The notes under the pieces were generated by a model. It ran no database searches. It saw only the letters and a program-made list of their open reading frames with translations, and was not told where the DNA came from. The position numbers and the translations under genes were made by a program. Shown one piece after another: positions 32,822 to 35,123 of a stretch of 35,123 nucleotides of DNA. Within the stretch, counting starts at the first letter, position 1. Each line of letters begins with the position of its first letter. Source of the stretch: Microcoleus sp. bin38.metabat.b11b12b14.051 (GTDB lineage: Bacteria; Cyanobacteriota; Cyanobacteriia; Cyanobacteriales; Microcoleaceae); NCBI RefSeq assembly GCF_013299165.1, contig NZ_JAAFKD010000034.1:1-35123 (forward strand), in the 5' to 3' direction.

Positions 32822-34885
32822 ATGAACCCAAACAAAAATAAGTTGTGGCGATTTTCAAAATCTCTAAAATGGCAATACTTAGCAAAAATAGCTGTCATTG
32901 CCTTGGCCTACGCTTTATCCGCAAAAATAGCATCTTCAATCCCAGGCGTGAATAAATTCGCTACCTGCGTCTGGCCGCCCGCAGGAATTGCACAAGCCGC
33001 ACTTTTATTGTTTGGTTGGCGTGTTTGGCCCGGCATAGCTTTAGGCGTATTTTTTTACGACACTATCAACCTCAATGTATCCTGGAGCATCGGATTAGTG
33101 TCTGCATTCTGTGCTTGCCTGCAAGCTTTTTGTGCATTTATTTTAATGCACCAATTCAAATTTCGTCCGTCACTCGAACGGCTAATAGATGTACTCAATT
33201 TAGTTTTTTGCGGTGCTTTAATTGCCACTCAAATTAACTGCTCTCTCGGTACGCTACGTCTGTGTTTGACTGGTCTAGTTCAGTGGAGCGAATATTGGAT
33301 AATTCGATGGAATTGGTATCTCGGAGATACCTTAGGAGTTTTGATTTTTACTCCGCTGGTACTTATTACATACCAAAAAATAACGACATATAATTTACCA
33401 AATACACGCCGTAAAACACTTGCAAGTCGAATTTGGCGCGGCATCTGCTTGGTGTTATTGGTAACTGTCAGTTGGCTAGTATACAACTCAAAAAGTGATA
33501 GCAATCTTTCCGGTTATCCCCTTGAATACTTGCCATTTCCTTTAGTGATTTGGGCAACCATTCAATTCGGACAGCGCGGGGCTGTTTTAGCATCTTTCAT
33601 TGTCTCCAGTATCGCTATTTGGGGAGGTTCTCAGGGAGGCGGCCCCTTTATTGCCAAAGCGGAAAATATCAATCAGGCAATCTTGTTTTTGCAGGCTTTT
33701 ATGAGCGTGATTGTAGTTACTTCGCTGCTATTAGCCACTACGGTTGCCGAACGTGCATCAGCCGAAGAATCGCTACGGGAAAGCGAAATTAAGTATCGAG
33801 AATTGGTGGAAAATGCTAACAGCGTTATTTTAAAAATAGATACCGAAGGCAATATTACTTTTTTTAACGAATTCGCACAAAAGTTTTTTGGTTACAAGGA
33901 AGAAGAAATATTGGGGAAACACGCAGTTGGGACAATTATACCCGAGACAGATACAGCGGGAAACAACCTGAAATCATTATTGAGTAATATTTTAAGTAAC
34001 CCAGAAGAGTATACGACGAATGAAAATGAAAGCATTCAACGTAACGGATCTCGCGTTTGGGTGTCGTGGGCAAATAAACCGCTGTTTGATGCGGCAGGAA
34101 AGTTCGCGGGACTGCTGGCAATCGGTACGGATATCACAGCCCGTCGGCAGGCTGAAATCGCGCTGTACAAGCTGAATGAAGAGTTAGAATTTAGAGTAAA
34201 AGAACGAACTAATGCTCTCAATGATACTTTAAGTGCACTGCGAGTTCAACAGGAACAATCAGAACGGTTGTTGTTAAATATTTTACCGGAAGAAATAGCA
34301 AATCGTTTGAAGCTGGGAGATAGTACGATCGCAGATACTTTTGCTGATGTTACTGTCTTATTTGCGGATATCGTAGGTTTTACTCAATTGAGTGCGCGAG
34401 TGTCTCCCACAGAATTAGTTGCTTTGTTGAATGAGATTTTTTCGACTTTTGATAATCTAGCAGAAAGGCACGGTTTGGAAAAAATTAAGACGATTGGCGA
34501 TGCTTACATGGTGGTGGGAGGGCTGCCAATTACTCGCCCAGATCACGCAGAGGCGATCGCAGAAATGGCACTGGATATGCAGCAGGCAATAATTGAATTC
34601 AGCAATAGCCACAATCAAGATTTCAGCATCAGAATCGGCATCAACAGCGGCCCAGTTGTCGCCGGTGTAATCGGCATCAAAAAATTTATTTACGATTTGT
34701 GGGGAGACACGGTTAACACCGCTTCCCGCATGGAATCTCACGGGAAGCCTGGGTGCATTCAAGTAACAGCGACAACTTATCAACAATTGCAGGACAAGTA
34801 TTTTTTTGAAAGTCGCGGTGCGATCGAAGTTAAAGGTAAGGGAAAGATGATTACTTATTTGCTACAATGCCGAAAATGGCTTTAA
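32822..34885 (+). CDS. MASE1-PAS-class III adenylate cyclase, intact
   Basis: 687 residues. The N-terminal MASE1 membrane sensor runs about 10-305 (VWPPAGIAQAALLLFGWRVW, WNWYLGDTLGVLIFTPLVL), with several membrane helices. PAS follows at about 320-445 (YRELVENANSVILKIDTEGN, FGYKEEEILGKHAVG). A coiled-coil linker (ERTNALNDTLSALRVQQEQ) leads to the catalytic domain in the last 190 residues. Both metal Asp residues (FADIVGFT, GDAYM), the adenine-specific Lys/Asp pair (EKIKTIG, YDLWG) and VNTASR are present, so this is predicted to be an adenylate cyclase working as a homodimer. It is a tandem paralogue of the damaged 30602-32709 locus: the cyclase domains are nearly identical, but this gene has no GAF domain. 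It is followed by a strong hairpin-T-run terminator. Confidence 0.93.
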   Translation: MNPNKNKLWRFSKSLKWQYLAKIAVIALAYALSAKIASSIPGVNKFATCVWPPAGIAQAALLLFGWRVWPGIALGVFFYDTINLNVSWSIGLVSAFCACLQAFCAFILMHQFKFRPSLERLIDVLNLVFCGALIATQINCSLGTLRLCLTGLVQWSEYWIIRWNWYLGDTLGVLIFTPLVLITYQKITTYNLPNTRRKTLASRIWRGICLVLLVTVSWLVYNSKSDSNLSGYPLEYLPFPLVIWATIQFGQRGAVLASFIVSSIAIWGGSQGGGPFIAKAENINQAILFLQAFMSVIVVTSLLLATTVAERASAEESLRESEIKYRELVENANSVILKIDTEGNITFFNEFAQKFFGYKEEEILGKHAVGTIIPETDTAGNNLKSLLSNILSNPEEYTTNENESIQRNGSRVWVSWANKPLFDAAGKFAGLLAIGTDITARRQAEIALYKLNEELEFRVKERTNALNDTLSALRVQQEQSERLLLNILPEEIANRLKLGDSTIADTFADVTVLFADIVGFTQLSARVSPTELVALLNEIFSTFDNLAERHGLEKIKTIGDAYMVVGGLPITRPDHAEAIAEMALDMQQAIIEFSNSHNQDFSIRIGINSGPVVAGVIGIKKFIYDLWGDTVNTASRMESHGKPGCIQVTATTYQQLQDKYFFESRGAIEVKGKGKMITYLLQCRKWL

Positions 34886-34890
34886 TCTAG

Positions 34891-34969
34891 GTTTGTAGTG
34901 AGGACTTTAGTCCTTTCTTTTTAGACTTAGGAAGAAGGACTGAAGTCCTCACTACGAACGTTTTTTTTT
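34891..34969 (+). terminator. Repeat-derived terminator after the intact cyclase
   Basis: GTTTGTAGTGAGGACTTTAG plus TCCTT pairs with the inverse AAGGACTGAAGTCCTCACTA plus CGAAC over about 25 bp, followed at once by nine T. It begins five bases after the stop codon. The stem is a unit of the GGACTTYAGTCC repeat family. Confidence 0.75.
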
Positions 34970-35123
34970 CTAAAAGTAAGGGCGATCACACTTTTAATTT
35001 CGACTTAGGAAGAAGGACTGAAGTCCTCACTACGAACGTTTTTTTTCTAAAAGTAAGGGCGATCGCACTTTTAATTTCGACTTAGGAAGAAGGACTGAAG
35101 TCCTCACTACGAACGTTTTTTTT
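34925..35123. repeat. Tandem 77-78 bp repeat running off the right edge
   Basis: Units start at 34925, 35003 and 35080: ACTTAGGAAGAAGGACTGAA, GTCCTCACTACGAACG, a T-run of eight or nine, then CTAAAAGTAAGGGCGATCGC and ACTTTTAATTTCG. Each unit copies the right arm and T-run of the terminator hairpin. The third unit is incomplete at the window end. Confidence 0.95.

Overview
The window looks like part of the chromosome of a filamentous, Oscillatoriales-type cyanobacterium (Microcoleus, Oscillatoria or Phormidium-like; this placement is an inference). The signs are very frequent CGATCG / GCGATCGC (HIP1-type) octamers, heptanucleotide tandem repeats of the cyanobacterial STRR kind, a stand-alone helical carotenoid protein, a TPR-CHAT protein with a cyanobacterial-style N-terminal module, a broken Uma2 gene, and a dense load of short palindromic dispersed repeats in nearly every intergenic space. 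No tRNA, rRNA, CRISPR array or intact transposase gene was recognised.

Layout. 1-2273: the 5' part of a large TPR protein (minus strand, runs off the left edge). 2416-3596: palindromic repeats, then an Uma2-family nuclease gene broken by one in-frame stop. 3718-4317: ribosomal protein L25. 4382-6075: a tight four-gene minus-strand operon with one AAA+ ATPase and three tiny proteins of unknown role. 6145-7485: purA. 8012-9025 and 9486-10790: an adenosine-deaminase-family enzyme and a class III aminotransferase on the plus strand, separated by a 15-unit CGATCG minisatellite. 11168-17682: three minus-strand genes, namely a TPR-CHAT caspase-like protein, a small acidic protein and a C-terminally anchored membrane protein. 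17985-21216: a TPR-sulfotransferase, a probable 2-oxoglutarate/Fe(II) oxygenase-like protein and an internally duplicated protein with a Cys/His tail. 21420-22094: an acetoacetate-decarboxylase-like protein. 22361-22840: the helical carotenoid protein. 23658-26795: a 1045-residue membrane protein with repeated helical units. 27240-28217: a PD-(D/E)XK-type protein. 28545-30350: proS. 30602-34885: two tandem MASE1/adenylate cyclase loci, the first damaged by a deletion and the second intact.

How parts fit. rplY, purA and proS are housekeeping genes, and the cyclase pair suggests cAMP signalling. The accessory parts most worth study are the AAA+ operon, whose two smallest products look like the two halves of a restriction-endonuclease-like fold (speculative), and the CHAT protease group with its candidate membrane partner.

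The strongest structural story is the repeats. Several palindromic families recur. One 121-bp MITE-like element sits inside a 32-bp repeat array with a 3-bp target duplication, and its removal restores the array's spacing exactly. Another MITE-like family occurs once carrying heptamer repeats and once supplying the stop codon of a cyclase gene. A third family forms a seven-copy 72-bp hairpin array and, elsewhere, a good-looking transcription terminator.
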